Source: CAYULW01 sp964445815
GTDB taxonomy: Bacteria; Bacteroidota; Bacteroidia; Flavobacteriales_E; Vicingaceae
Length of the DNA: 64,000 bases
NCBI GenBank assembly: GCA_964445815.1
Contig: CAYULW010000001.1
Coordinates: 124,001-188,000, forward strand
Direction of reading: 5' to 3'
Both the position numbers and the translations under genes were made by a program. The notes under the pieces were generated by a model, which was not told where the DNA came from, made no database searches, and was given only the letters and a program-made list of their open reading frames with translations. Shown one piece after another: positions 9,495 through 19,109 of the stretch (its first letter is position 1; each line of letters opens with the position of its first letter).

Positions 9495-10496
9495 CTAGAC
9501 AATCAATGCATTATCGTTGAGATATTCTGCAATTTGTATGGCATTGGTAGCAGCACCCTTTCTTAGATTGTCTGACACCACCCATAAATTCAAACCATTT
9601 TTTTGGCTAATGTCTTTTCTAATTCTACCTACGAAAACTTCATCTTTTTCATGTGCATCTTTAGGCATCGGGTAAATATTCTCTGAAGGCTGGTCCTTAA
9701 CGATAACTCCGGGAGTTTGATTTAGAATTCGAAGAACATGATCTAAGTCAAAAACTTTAGAAAAGCGAACACTTAAAGCTTCAGAATGACCACCCACTAA
9801 TGGAACTCTAACAGCTGTTGCATTGATGCTGATACTCTGATCTTGAAGAATTTTTCTGGTTTCATTGACCATTTTCATCTCTTCTTTAGTGTATCCATTT
9901 TCTTCAAAGCTATCACATTGCGGGATACAATTTCTAAAGATCTGGTGTGGGTAGGCCATTTCTCCTTCTATTCCCTGTTCTTCATTTTCCAGCTGTCTTA
10001 CGGCTTTTACACCTGTTCCCGTTATGGATTGATACGTGCAAACATTGATATGTTCAATTTGAAAAGCCTTATGTAAACCCGATAAGGCGAGAACCATTTG
10101 AATAGTTGAGCAATTAGGGTTAGCAATGATTTTATCATCTTTAGATAAGAGTTTGGCATTAATTTCAGGGACAATTAACTTTTTATCAGGATGCATGCGC
10201 CATGCACTTGAGTTGTCAATTACAGTAGTCCCAACAGCAGCGAATTGCTCCGCATAAGTTAAAGAGGTACTTCCTCCTGCCGAAAAAATAGCAAGATGAG
10301 GAGCCTTTTCTATGGCATCTCTCATGCCAATGACGGCATACTCTTGACCTTTGAAAAGGATTTTTTTACCAATGGATTTTTCTGATGCAACCAAGTAGAG
10401 CTCATTTATGGGAAAGTTTCTTGAAGCAAGAAGTTCTAGCATTTTGGTTCCTACTAATCCTGTTGCTCCAACCACGGCGAGATTTAGTCCTTTCAT
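9495..10496 (-). CDS. asd: Aspartate-semialdehyde dehydrogenase
   Basis: 333 residues. It reduces aspartyl-4-phosphate with NADPH to aspartate semialdehyde, the branch point for lysine/diaminopimelate, threonine and methionine. The N-terminal Rossmann motif GATGLVGTKML starts at residue 10. The catalytic cysteine is C129 within NPNCST, and the substrate-binding region VPLVGGHSEAL follows in the C-terminal half. Length is normal. The gene is divergent from the lamin-tail gene at 10554, and the two share a 57-base promoter region. ATG at 10496 gives the expected start. Confidence 0.96.
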   Translation of the reverse strand: MKGLNLAVVGATGLVGTKMLELLASRNFPINELYLVASEKSIGKKILFKGQEYAVIGMRDAIEKAPHLAIFSAGGSTSLTYAEQFAAVGTTVIDNSSAWRMHPDKKLIVPEINAKLLSKDDKIIANPNCSTIQMVLALSGLHKAFQIEHINVCTYQSITGTGVKAVRQLENEEQGIEGEMAYPHQIFRNCIPQCDSFEENGYTKEEMKMVNETRKILQDQSISINATAVRVPLVGGHSEALSVRFSKVFDLDHVLRILNQTPGVIVKDQPSENIYPMPKDAHEKDEVFVGRIRKDISQKNGLNLWVVSDNLRKGAATNAIQIAEYLNDNALIV

Positions 10497-10540
10497 TCTT
10501 AATATTTGCTTTACTTTACGGCGAGCCTAAATTACTAATT

Positions 10541-10548
10541 TAGCTTTG
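10541..10548 (+). promoter_or_regulatory. -7 box just upstream of the lamin-tail gene start
   Basis: TAGCTTTG is a perfect TAnnTTTG match and ends 6 bases before the ATG at 10554. Transcription from it would start at or within a few bases of that ATG, giving a leaderless or near-leaderless mRNA. Confidence 0.55.
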
Positions 10549-10553
10549 CCTCA

Positions 10554-13500
10554 ATGCCTATGAAGACAAGACTATTCTTCTCTTTATTTATACTTTTTCA
10601 CTCCTCGTTGCTATATTCACAAGGGTTTAGCGATGATTTTTCAGATGGGAACTTTACCGCTAATCCTACTTGGTTAGGCGATGTGTCAAAATTTATTGTG
10701 AATGCAAATAATATGTTACAGTTGGATGATCCTTCACCAACAAGCAGTAACGAAGCTTATCTGATTACTAATTCCTCAGTCATTAACAAAGCATCTTGGG
10801 AGTTTCAATTGACATTAGACTTTGCACCATCTACAAGCAACTTTGCAAAAGTATATTTAGTGTCGTCTAATCAGGATTTAAGCGCTTCTTTGAATGGTTA
10901 CTTTGTTAAAATAGGAGGTATAAGTGGTTCAGTGGATGACATTAGTCTCTATCGTCAGGATGGCAGTCAGGAAGTAGAGATTATTGATGGCAGAGATGGT
11001 TTGGCTGGTTTTGATCCGGTGAGTATGAAAATCAAAGTGACTAGAGATAGTATAGGAGAATGGGAATTGTTTACCGATACATCAACAGCACGAAACACTT
11101 ATTTTTCAGAAGGAAAAGCGATTGACCTTGTTTATGATCAAAGCAGCTATTTTGGTGTCTATTGTAAGTACTCTTCAACACGATCGGATAAGTTTACCTT
11201 TGATGACTTTCAAGTTAGTGGAGAAGCCTTTCAGGATACGTCTAAGCCATTTATTTTAAATATTAGCTCAAGTTCAGCCAATAGCTTACAACTTAACTTT
11301 TCTGAAAGTGTAGAACCGATTTCTGCTTTAAATACGTCCAATTATAGCTTAGATCAAGGTATTGGAAGTCCTGTTTCTGCTAGTTACATTGGAACAGACA
11401 GTTCTAAATTGAGCTTGTCTTTCAGTTCAAGCTTCGTCAATGGGGAAACTCATAACTTGAACATTCAGAACGTTAGTGACCTGAACGGAAATACATTAAC
11501 ACAGGGAAACGCCAGTTTTTTCTTCTTTCAAGCTGTTCCTGCAGATTTTAGAGACATTACAATCAATGAATTACTTCCTGATCCATCACCTTCTCAGGGG
11601 CTACCAACTTTAGAGTTTATTGAGCTATTCAATGCCTCTGACAAGGTATTTGACTTAGATCAATGGGTCATCTCCGATGCATCGAGTTCTGCGAGTCTCA
11701 CATCATACATATTTAAGCCCGGATCAAATTTGATTTTATGTGAGATTACCGACACAGCAGCTTTTTCATCATTTGGAGAAGTCTTAGGAGTACAAAGTTT
11801 ACCAAGCTTAAATAATGGAGGGGATAGAGTTATTCTTGTAGATCCCAATGCCAATCTAATTGATCAGATTCAGTATGATTTGGATTGGTATAAAGATTTT
11901 AATAAACAAGATGGAGGTTATAGTCTTGAACAGATTAATCCATTTACAGGCTGTTTTGGAAAGCAAAACTTTAAAGCTTCTATTGCTTTAAGTGGGGGAT
12001 CACCCGGACAGCAGAATAGTGTTTTTGATACCTTACCGGATTTAACACCTCCATTATTGACTGAGTTTTTTAGCTTGAGTCCTGATTCTATTGAACTGAG
12101 GTTTAATGAATTTATGGACTCAACGAGCTTAAAAACGACCTCTAACTATACATTCAATACAAATGCAAATGTGGTGGGCGTTATCCTCGACCGGATAGAA
12201 TATGCTTCTGTCACATTGGTTTTAAGTCCACCATTGGATTCGGGAATCATTAACACCTTATCTATATCAGGTCTAAGTGATTGTGCGGGGAATTTGATAC
12301 CCACAGCCATACAAAGAGAGTTTGTAATCCCTTCAAAGGCCGGTTTTAGAGACATTGTCATCAATGAATTTTTGGCAGATCCGTTTCCTAGTCAAGGACT
12401 TCCGGAATCGGAGTTCATTGAGTTGTATAATGTTTCGGATGAAATATTGGACATCAAAAACTGGAAGCTTGGTGACAAAAGTGTGCAAGCAACTTTATCT
12501 GCTCATTTAATTAAACCGGGAGAACATTTAATCATTTGTCCACAGGAAAGTGCTTCAGCCTTTTCAGGTTTTGGATCAACACAAGGACAAAATAGTTTTC
12601 CTTCATTGGGCAATAGCTCTGATGTTATACAGCTTTTTGATGATAATGGAGTCCTAATTGATGAGGTTAATTATACAATAGATTGGTTTCAAAATTCCTT
12701 CAAAGCAGAAGGGGGTTATTCCCTGGAGCAAATCAGGCCTAACAGGCCATGCACGGGAGTTGATAATTTTATTGGGTCTCATTCGTCAATCGGAGGAACT
12801 CCGGGTCAGCTGAACTCTGTCTTTGAATCAAGCTTGGATACTGTTGGCCCTCTTTTATTAAAGATAGAAGTACAATCAAAAGATAGCCTTGTTTTTCATT
12901 TTAATGAGGGATTATCCGCACTTGCCCCGGATTTAAATCAGATCACATTTTCAGTTACGAACATGGCGATTAATTATTCTATTATTAGTCAAGAATCATA
13001 TGGTGTCAAATTACTTAACCCGTTGGATTCCGGAATCGAGGTTCAAATTACAATAGATAGTGTCATAGATTGCTCCGGGAATGTATCTGATTTACAGTTC
13101 TCAACAATTGTATTGCCACAAACAGCCTTGTTTAACGATTTAGTGATAAATGAGTTATTGTTTAATCCTAGATCGGATGGAGTTGATTTTGTTGAATTGT
13201 ATAATCGAAGTGATAAAGTAATAAGTCTGAAAGGGTGGCAATTGGCCAATTTTGCTAACGATAGCATTTCTAACCTAAAAGAGATTAGTAGTGAACCTTT
13301 GATTCTTTATTCAGGAGATTATGCCGTGATTACCGAAGATCCTGTAAAAGTAAAGAAGAACTATCCCAATGCTATTGCAGACAATCTTTATGTTATAGCA
13401 GATTTACCATCTTATAATGATACCGAAGGACGTGTGTTCTTGTTTAATGCGCAAGAAAGCCTGATCGATGATTTTTTATATACCGATGAAATGCACTTCC

Positions 13501-13970
13501 CTTTGTTGAATGACGATGAAGGCGTTTCACTAGAAAGAGTAGACCCCTATCGTGCGACCAATGAAATGGGGAACTTTCAATCAGCTTCTGAGCAGGAAGG
13601 GTTTGCTACTCCGGGTTATATCAATTCTCAGTTTTTTGAGAGCACGGCTTTTAGTGGAGAATTTACAGTTGAACCAGAAGTATTTACACCGGATAATGAT
13701 GGAGATAGAGACATTGTTAATTTTAACTATGTTGTTGATGGTCCGGGTTATGCTGCTGACATAAAGATTTATGACAGACAAGCAAGACTTATTCGACACT
13801 TGGTCAATAATGAATTGATCTCTACAAGAGGGGTCTTTACATGGGATGGTCTAAATGATGAGAATCAAAAAGCACGCATAGGCATTTACCTCATTGTTTT
13901 TGAAGTATACGATGCCAAAGGTAATCAGGAGGTGTATAAAGCCCCCTGTGTTTTAGGGGGGCGCTTATAA
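10554..13970 (+). CDS. Large secreted protein with three lamin-tail domains and gliding-type C-terminus
   Basis: 1138 residues with a signal peptide (1-22). Residues about 25-225 form a lectin/glucanase-like beta-sandwich. Three lamin-tail (LTD) domains begin near 331, 596 and 860, each opening with a variant of DITINELL followed by FIEL(F/Y)N. They are separated by bacterial Ig-like segments carrying the core VSDLNGN or ISDCAGN. The last 100 residues (from PEVFTPDNDGD near 1042) match the gliding-motility/FlgD-like C-terminal domain used as a type IX sorting signal. LTDs in this phylum occur in surface and extracellular nuclease-like proteins, but no enzyme domain is visible. The function is probably adhesive or structural. 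ATGs at 10554 and 10560 are both possible; the first fits the -7 box. Confidence 0.82.
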   Translation: MPMKTRLFFSLFILFHSSLLYSQGFSDDFSDGNFTANPTWLGDVSKFIVNANNMLQLDDPSPTSSNEAYLITNSSVINKASWEFQLTLDFAPSTSNFAKVYLVSSNQDLSASLNGYFVKIGGISGSVDDISLYRQDGSQEVEIIDGRDGLAGFDPVSMKIKVTRDSIGEWELFTDTSTARNTYFSEGKAIDLVYDQSSYFGVYCKYSSTRSDKFTFDDFQVSGEAFQDTSKPFILNISSSSANSLQLNFSESVEPISALNTSNYSLDQGIGSPVSASYIGTDSSKLSLSFSSSFVNGETHNLNIQNVSDLNGNTLTQGNASFFFFQAVPADFRDITINELLPDPSPSQGLPTLEFIELFNASDKVFDLDQWVISDASSSASLTSYIFKPGSNLILCEITDTAAFSSFGEVLGVQSLPSLNNGGDRVILVDPNANLIDQIQYDLDWYKDFNKQDGGYSLEQINPFTGCFGKQNFKASIALSGGSPGQQNSVFDTLPDLTPPLLTEFFSLSPDSIELRFNEFMDSTSLKTTSNYTFNTNANVVGVILDRIEYASVTLVLSPPLDSGIINTLSISGLSDCAGNLIPTAIQREFVIPSKAGFRDIVINEFLADPFPSQGLPESEFIELYNVSDEILDIKNWKLGDKSVQATLSAHLIKPGEHLIICPQESASAFSGFGSTQGQNSFPSLGNSSDVIQLFDDNGVLIDEVNYTIDWFQNSFKAEGGYSLEQIRPNRPCTGVDNFIGSHSSIGGTPGQLNSVFESSLDTVGPLLLKIEVQSKDSLVFHFNEGLSALAPDLNQITFSVTNMAINYSIISQESYGVKLLNPLDSGIEVQITIDSVIDCSGNVSDLQFSTIVLPQTALFNDLVINELLFNPRSDGVDFVELYNRSDKVISLKGWQLANFANDSISNLKEISSEPLILYSGDYAVITEDPVKVKKNYPNAIADNLYVIADLPSYNDTEGRVFLFNAQESLIDDFLYTDEMHFPLLNDDEGVSLERVDPYRATNEMGNFQSASEQEGFATPGYINSQFFESTAFSGEFTVEPEVFTPDNDGDRDIVNFNYVVDGPGYAADIKIYDRQARLIRHLVNNELISTRGVFTWDGLNDENQKARIGIYLIVFEVYDAKGNQEVYKAPCVLGGRL
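13941..13962. terminator. Possible shared hairpin between convergent genes
   Basis: GCCCCCT and AGGGGGGC form a 7-bp GC-rich stem with a short loop inside the last codons of the plus-strand gene. No real T-run follows on either strand. The converging genes end 2 bases apart, so it may act on both. Weak evidence. Confidence 0.3.
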
Positions 13971-13972
13971 AT

Positions 13973-16720
13973 TTAGTCTAGCTTTACCAGTTTCTGTATT
14001 TTTCCTCCGATTTCTATAAAATAGATTCCTTGATGAAATGCATTGAGGTTCAATTCTGTCCGTTCATTGATCAGTTTTTGTTGAAATAGGATTTTTCCTT
14101 GGATATCATGAATTCTCAATATCTCATTGTGATAGTCTTTCACTTGAATGTTCACTACATCTTTTGTCGGGTTAGGAAATACCATAAAAGAGTTGACGGT
14201 TTTTTCTTCGGTAATTCCAACAGCTACATTGCTTTGACCCGGTGAACCATATAAGGAATCTCCATTGATAATAATACCAGGAACGATTTGTGTGGACGCT
14301 TGCCAGTTTGAACCCATGTTATTGTCTAAGGCGATAGCAATCAGCTCAATTGATGAGCCTCCGCCATCAGGCTGACCGGTTGATGAACCTGATGGCCATG
14401 GTGAATTATCATCATAGTTAACAGAATCTACTGTCCTGCCAAACTGATCAACTAAAGTGATGTCTTCACCACCATTAGACAAACCTCCGGAAGTCCATTG
14501 TGCATTGGGGGATATCCCAAACACGTTTCTAAATGCCGAGCTATCTACTGCTATCACATAAAACTCGCCTGCTGCTAAAGATTCACTACCAAAAGTATAA
14601 GTAACACCTTCTCCAAAACTAAAGCCACTAAGTGTTATAGAAGTGCTTCCTGCATTTACAAATTCGATGTATTCCAAGGAATCAGTTCCCGACTCAGGAG
14701 GATTATACATGATTTCTGTAATGACCAAATTTGCTAAGGGGCCGGGATCAAAGACGGTATCACAGGAAGAAACGGTACACCCATTTACATCATTCACAGT
14801 TACACAATAATGTCCCGCTGCTAATTGAGTAGCAGGATTCCCTACCTGACCACTGGTCCAAACATATGTATATACTGGCACTCCTCCAGTAGCATTAGCT
14901 AAAATGCTTCCATCGCTGCAGCCTAAACAACTGGTAGGTGTTGAAATAGTACTAACAAGTAAGGGACTAGGCTGACTAATTGTAAAAATCATAATGCTGT
15001 CTAACGAATTGGCATCGAACACCGTTACGGCATATGTGCCAGTAGATAAATTACCTATACTATCTGTAGTCCCACCATTACTCCATGAGTAAGTATAAGG
15101 GGCTACTCCTCCACTAGTATTCAATGCAATGTATCCATTTGAATCGCCATGACAAAGTACATCAGATTGGTTAATACCAAATTGTAAAGTGGCAGGACTC
15201 AAAACAGTCGCACAGCCAGTTTCTGTGCAGCCTAATGCATCTGTTGTTGTGACACAGTATGTACCTGAAGCAAGGTTGGTTCTATTTTGAGTCGTTATAC
15301 CATCACTCCAAATAAAAGTAAATGGAGATACTCCGCCATTAAGAGAAGTAGTAATAGATCCATCGTTGGCGGTTGAAGAGCTAGCATCAACAACAGTAAA
15401 TATGATGTTGTATGAAGGAGAATTAATGATTGTAACTGTATCTACAATCGTGGAACCATTGGCATCTGTTGTTGTTACATTATAATTCCCGGCACATAAG
15501 TTAGTAAGATTTTGGGTTGTTGCTCCATTTGACCAGATATAAGTATAAGGACTTACACCACCAGTAGTATTAATGGATGCAGTAGCATCGCATCCTGGAA
15601 CACAGCTCTCATCTGTTTTTGTTATCGTATTGTTCAGGGGTGAGGCACAAGTATTGGGTGATCCTGGACTAGCTAATACAGGAAGCCCATTGATACTAAC
15701 ACCTACACTATTGGAAGAAGCGGCCCAGTTAGAGCCATTATTATTATTTGAGTTTAATGAACATAATATAAGGGAAGCTCCGCCTCCATCGGGTTGTCCA
15801 TTACCTGAGCCCGAAGGCCAAGGGGCATTGTCATCGTAATCAACAGTATCAATTGGATTAGCATTATTATCAATAATAATAATGTCTTCTCCACCGTTGC
15901 TTAGTCCGCCTGATGTCCACTCATCATCTGCTGAATAACCAAATACATTGTAAAAGGCGGATGTATCAACGGCAATGACAAAATAAGAGTTAGCAGGAAT
16001 AGATAAGTTCCCAAAGGTGTGTGATACACCTTGAGCAAAACTATAACCGTTTAAATTGATGGTCGTATTACCTGAATTATACAATTCTATGTACTCTAAA
16101 CTATCGGTTCCACTTTCCGGTGGGTTGTACATGATCTCTGTGATCATCAAATTAGATATTGGAGCAGGTTCAGTAACCGTATCACATGAAGCAACTGTAC
16201 AACCATTCACATCACTAACCGTTACACAATAAACCCCTGCACTTAATTGGGTGGCAGGGTTTCCTACTAAACCACTGGACCAGACATAGGTATACGCAGG
16301 TGTACCACCATTTACTGTTGCTAGAATACTTCCATCGCTACAACCATTACAAGATGCAGGTGTACTTGTTGTTGAGACTGTTAAAACATTAGGTTGATTA
16401 ATAGTGAAGGGCTGTACTTGGGAGAATCCGTTTGCATCTGTAACGGTAACCATATAGGATCCTCCGCATAGGTTGTTTACTGAAGAACCACCTACTGCAC
16501 CAAAACTCCAATTATAGGTATATGGAGGAAACCCACTAGAGACAGTCATACTCGCTTGCCCATCGCAATTACCATTGCAACTTGCATCTATTGTAGTTAA
16601 TGTAAAGGTGGTGAAAGTAGCACTCATTAGTGTGGGTTCGGAAGTACTATTTTCAAGATCAAGGCCAAATGATAGATTCATTAAAAGACCAAGAAGAAGA
16701 GAGGTAATTAGTTTTTTCAT
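13973..16720 (-). CDS. Secreted SprB-repeat/lamin-tail protein with type IX (type A) sorting signal
   Basis: 915 residues with a signal peptide (1-19). Six SprB-type repeats are visible: two at about 42-185, three at about 365-575 and one at about 580-650. Each has a core such as PYTYxWS and TVTDANG or VNGC. Two lamin-tail domains start near 190 and 655 with ITEIMYNPPESGTDSLEYIE. The order SprB-LTD recurs, and the two copies are closely similar, so part of the gene was duplicated. The C-terminus (from about 835) carries FPNPTKD and ends GKIQKLVKLD, a classic type A signal. Cysteine pairs suggest disulfides. Probably a cell-surface adhesin related to gliding substrates. Confidence 0.85.
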   Translation of the reverse strand: MKKLITSLLLGLLMNLSFGLDLENSTSEPTLMSATFTTFTLTTIDASCNGNCDGQASMTVSSGFPPYTYNWSFGAVGGSSVNNLCGGSYMVTVTDANGFSQVQPFTINQPNVLTVSTTSTPASCNGCSDGSILATVNGGTPAYTYVWSSGLVGNPATQLSAGVYCVTVSDVNGCTVASCDTVTEPAPISNLMITEIMYNPPESGTDSLEYIELYNSGNTTINLNGYSFAQGVSHTFGNLSIPANSYFVIAVDTSAFYNVFGYSADDEWTSGGLSNGGEDIIIIDNNANPIDTVDYDDNAPWPSGSGNGQPDGGGASLILCSLNSNNNNGSNWAASSNSVGVSINGLPVLASPGSPNTCASPLNNTITKTDESCVPGCDATASINTTGGVSPYTYIWSNGATTQNLTNLCAGNYNVTTTDANGSTIVDTVTIINSPSYNIIFTVVDASSSTANDGSITTSLNGGVSPFTFIWSDGITTQNRTNLASGTYCVTTTDALGCTETGCATVLSPATLQFGINQSDVLCHGDSNGYIALNTSGGVAPYTYSWSNGGTTDSIGNLSTGTYAVTVFDANSLDSIMIFTISQPSPLLVSTISTPTSCLGCSDGSILANATGGVPVYTYVWTSGQVGNPATQLAAGHYCVTVNDVNGCTVSSCDTVFDPGPLANLVITEIMYNPPESGTDSLEYIEFVNAGSTSITLSGFSFGEGVTYTFGSESLAAGEFYVIAVDSSAFRNVFGISPNAQWTSGGLSNGGEDITLVDQFGRTVDSVNYDDNSPWPSGSSTGQPDGGGSSIELIAIALDNNMGSNWQASTQIVPGIIINGDSLYGSPGQSNVAVGITEEKTVNSFMVFPNPTKDVVNIQVKDYHNEILRIHDIQGKILFQQKLINERTELNLNAFHQGIYFIEIGGKIQKLVKLD

Positions 16721-16792
16721 TGTAGTAGATTTTCAACGTAAAATTAAGACGATAGAATGGAAGTAATCGTTGTATGATATAATGAGAACATG

Positions 16793-17257
16793 CTATTTAG
16801 AAGACTTATAAGCTTCTCTAAAATACTTTAATGGCACGAGTAGCATGCCAAAGCATTCTCCATCTTCTTTGCCTAAATGCTTGTGATGTACCTTATGGGC
16901 TTTACGAATAGCTCTGAAATAAATGTTATCAGTACGTTTAAACCAACTCAATCGTTGATGGATAAACACATCGTGAACGGCAAAATAGGCCATGCCGTAA
17001 AACAATATTCCCAAACCCATGGCCAAACCATATTCAAAAAGATCTTCTGACCACAGTAAGAATAAACCCGTACTGATTATGGCATAAAAGACAAAAAAGG
17101 TATCGTTTCTTTCAAACCATCCTTTTGCCGGTTGATGATGATCCTTGTGTAATGTCCATAAAAAACCATGCATTACATATTTATGTGTAAACCAAGCCAT
17201 AAACTCCATAAAGCAAAATGTTGTGATGCAAATGATTGAATGAAGGATTACAGACAT
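16793..17257 (-). CDS. crtZ: Beta-carotene 3-hydroxylase
   Basis: 154-residue membrane di-iron hydroxylase that converts beta-carotene to zeaxanthin through beta-cryptoxanthin. All histidine boxes are present: H25 and H30 (HKYVMH), H37/H40/H41 (HKDHH), H95 and H100 (HDVFIH) and H121/H124/H125 (HKVHH). Three to four hydrophobic helices separate them. Length is typical of bacterial CrtZ. No other carotenoid gene is in the window, so it stands alone here. Promoter evidence gives a start at the ATG at 17257. Confidence 0.93.
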   Translation of the reverse strand: MSVILHSIICITTFCFMEFMAWFTHKYVMHGFLWTLHKDHHQPAKGWFERNDTFFVFYAIISTGLFLLWSEDLFEYGLAMGLGILFYGMAYFAVHDVFIHQRLSWFKRTDNIYFRAIRKAHKVHHKHLGKEDGECFGMLLVPLKYFREAYKSSK

Positions 17258-17261
17258 GGTT

Positions 17262-17269
17262 CAAAATTA
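17262..17269 (-). promoter_or_regulatory. -7 box just upstream of crtZ
   Basis: On the minus strand TAATTTTG matches TAnnTTTG exactly, and its G lies 5 bases before the crtZ ATG. A leaderless or near-leaderless transcript is implied. Confidence 0.55.
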
Positions 17270-17332
17270 GATATTCCTGTAACAATCAATTGGGTGTTTT
17301 GTTAAGCCAATTCATTAAAAAGGAGATGATGT

Positions 17333-18961
17333 TTAGTCTTCCACATATACAATCTCATAATTGCTAAGATTATATTTATGTTTTACTTTTTCAAAACCTT
17401 CTAAATCGATTTTACTTATAATAGATTTAAAGCCTGGAGGAGCAAGGCTACTATGTCCGTTTATTGTTTTGATTTTTAATTCTTGAGCAGCTAACATACA
17501 TGATACATTGAAATAATATGGTTCGTTATAATGAAGAGAGCTAAGGTCTTCTTTAATAAAGACATATGTTTTGTTTGGATCAAAATTGGTCGGCATGCTT
17601 GATTTTATTTGGGCTATCATTTTTTTTGAATGTTCAACAGAGAATCGGCTTAACTCCCAGTTCGCTCGAAATGAGTTATCAATGAATGTCACAAAAAGAA
17701 TGGGGACAATTAAAAAATATCTTTTCTTTAAAAGTTGATCTAATGCAAAAACCAGAATAATTAAAAGAAGGACGTTAATTGGAATGACTATACGGTAAAC
17801 TGCTCTTATCGAGGCTAAACCCGGAAGCTTGTTTAACCAATAGAATAGACTGAAGTCTCCAAACCTTAGAGTGAGAACTATTAGTAGCAACCAACTTACA
17901 AATACAAACATGAGAGGTTTGTATTTTTTAGGGTTTGAAACAAGAAGGTAAACGGTTGTTAAAAGTCCTAGATAGGGTATTATACCTATAAAGTGAGCAT
18001 GATTCCAGTGGTGCTTAAAATCTCCTACAGCATGAGAAAATAGCAGGGGATTCCAGACTTCTGAAGTGTAGTGTGCAAAAAAGTAGCTTTGCGGTTTAGG
18101 GATATGATGAATGACTTTGTTATAGGTCCAATAGCCTAGCTCTGAGCTTTTGAGATAATAAGGATAACCTAATGCTAGTAAAATTATCAATCCAACGATC
18201 AAATAAGCAGCACTTTTAAGTCTGTTCTCTTTATTAAAGAGGATAAGTAAAGCATTAACATTTCTATTTAGAATAAGGTGGCTACATAATATGATACCAA
18301 TGGTAAGTGTAAAGAAGAAGCCCAAATAGATACCACATAAAAATTGATAAACCAAGGCAAGAGAGGAAAGGTAAAAGTAGCTTGAATTCTTATTTTGAAA
18401 AAATTTTAAAAACCACACAATTCCGATAACCAATGGAAACTTTGGAAGTAATTGGAGGTGATTTATAAAGGTGAGATTGTAAAGTCCAAAGGCAAATATG
18501 TAAGCTCCGATAATGGCCCAGATCTTATTCTTTGTAAAGTGCTTAAAGGCAAAATAGCTAACAAAATAATTAAGTGAAAAAAGGCTTAGTATCCACAATT
18601 GGTATGACAGATAGATATCACACCCCATAGTTCTGAATAGAGCAAATACAGGTAATGTTCCTATTAAGTTATCAGATAAGGCGATTGGATTTTTATAGGG
18701 GTAAAAAAAATTGCTTTGCCAAAATGAATCGATATTGCCTATAAGCCATTGGTATCCGTTCTCAAGAAAAAACAAATTTAATCTTGCGTCCGTATAATCT
18801 CCCGGAATGACTAAAAAATCAAGCCCAATAATTCGTAAAGGCATATAGTATAATCCTAATAAAAAAGTCGACCATAGGACTACGATTGGAAATTTAAATG
18901 CAGGGAATTTAAAAAAAGAGTTCAAAAAAACGCGATTATCTGTTATGGATAAAAGTATCAA
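17333..18961 (-). CDS. Polytopic membrane protein, probable GT-C/YfhO-like glycosyltransferase
   Basis: 542 residues with about 12 hydrophobic helices. After the first helix comes an acidic loop containing GDYTDARLNL, which resembles the first periplasmic loop of GT-C enzymes, where an Asp is catalytic. A short soluble tail follows the last helix (from about 430). I do not recognise a named family with certainty. GT-C enzymes move sugars from polyprenyl phosphates to acceptors on the outer face of the inner membrane. Two in-frame stop codons lie directly before the TTG at 18961, so this TTG (or a later start) must be used. The gene is divergent from the arylsulfotransferase-like gene. Confidence 0.6.
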   Translation of the reverse strand: MILLSITDNRVFLNSFFKFPAFKFPIVVLWSTFLLGLYYMPLRIIGLDFLVIPGDYTDARLNLFFLENGYQWLIGNIDSFWQSNFFYPYKNPIALSDNLIGTLPVFALFRTMGCDIYLSYQLWILSLFSLNYFVSYFAFKHFTKNKIWAIIGAYIFAFGLYNLTFINHLQLLPKFPLVIGIVWFLKFFQNKNSSYFYLSSLALVYQFLCGIYLGFFFTLTIGIILCSHLILNRNVNALLILFNKENRLKSAAYLIVGLIILLALGYPYYLKSSELGYWTYNKVIHHIPKPQSYFFAHYTSEVWNPLLFSHAVGDFKHHWNHAHFIGIIPYLGLLTTVYLLVSNPKKYKPLMFVFVSWLLLIVLTLRFGDFSLFYWLNKLPGLASIRAVYRIVIPINVLLLIILVFALDQLLKKRYFLIVPILFVTFIDNSFRANWELSRFSVEHSKKMIAQIKSSMPTNFDPNKTYVFIKEDLSSLHYNEPYYFNVSCMLAAQELKIKTINGHSSLAPPGFKSIISKIDLEGFEKVKHKYNLSNYEIVYVED

Positions 18962-19095
18962 TTATTAGGCATGAAATAATTAGTGGCTTCTATGGCATTT
19001 TTTGGATTCAAATCAAATTTTAAGAATCAGCCTATTAAGGCTTAAGCTCTTTATTCCCCAACTAAATAGTGCTTCCATTAAGCTTTAAATATGTT

Positions 19096-19103
19096 TATTT
19101 TTG
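19096..19103 (+). promoter_or_regulatory. -7 box just upstream of the arylsulfotransferase-like gene
   Basis: TATTTTTG matches TAnnTTTG and ends 7 bases before the ATG at 19110. It overlaps the in-frame TTG at 19101, which therefore cannot be the start of this transcript's coding region. Confidence 0.5.
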
Positions 19104-19109
19104 CACGCC

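Noticed and set aside
13973..16720. Repeated blocks resembling a CRISPR or satellite array
   Set aside because: The repeats are long, coding and in phase with SprB and lamin-tail domains; there are no short identical repeats with unique spacers.
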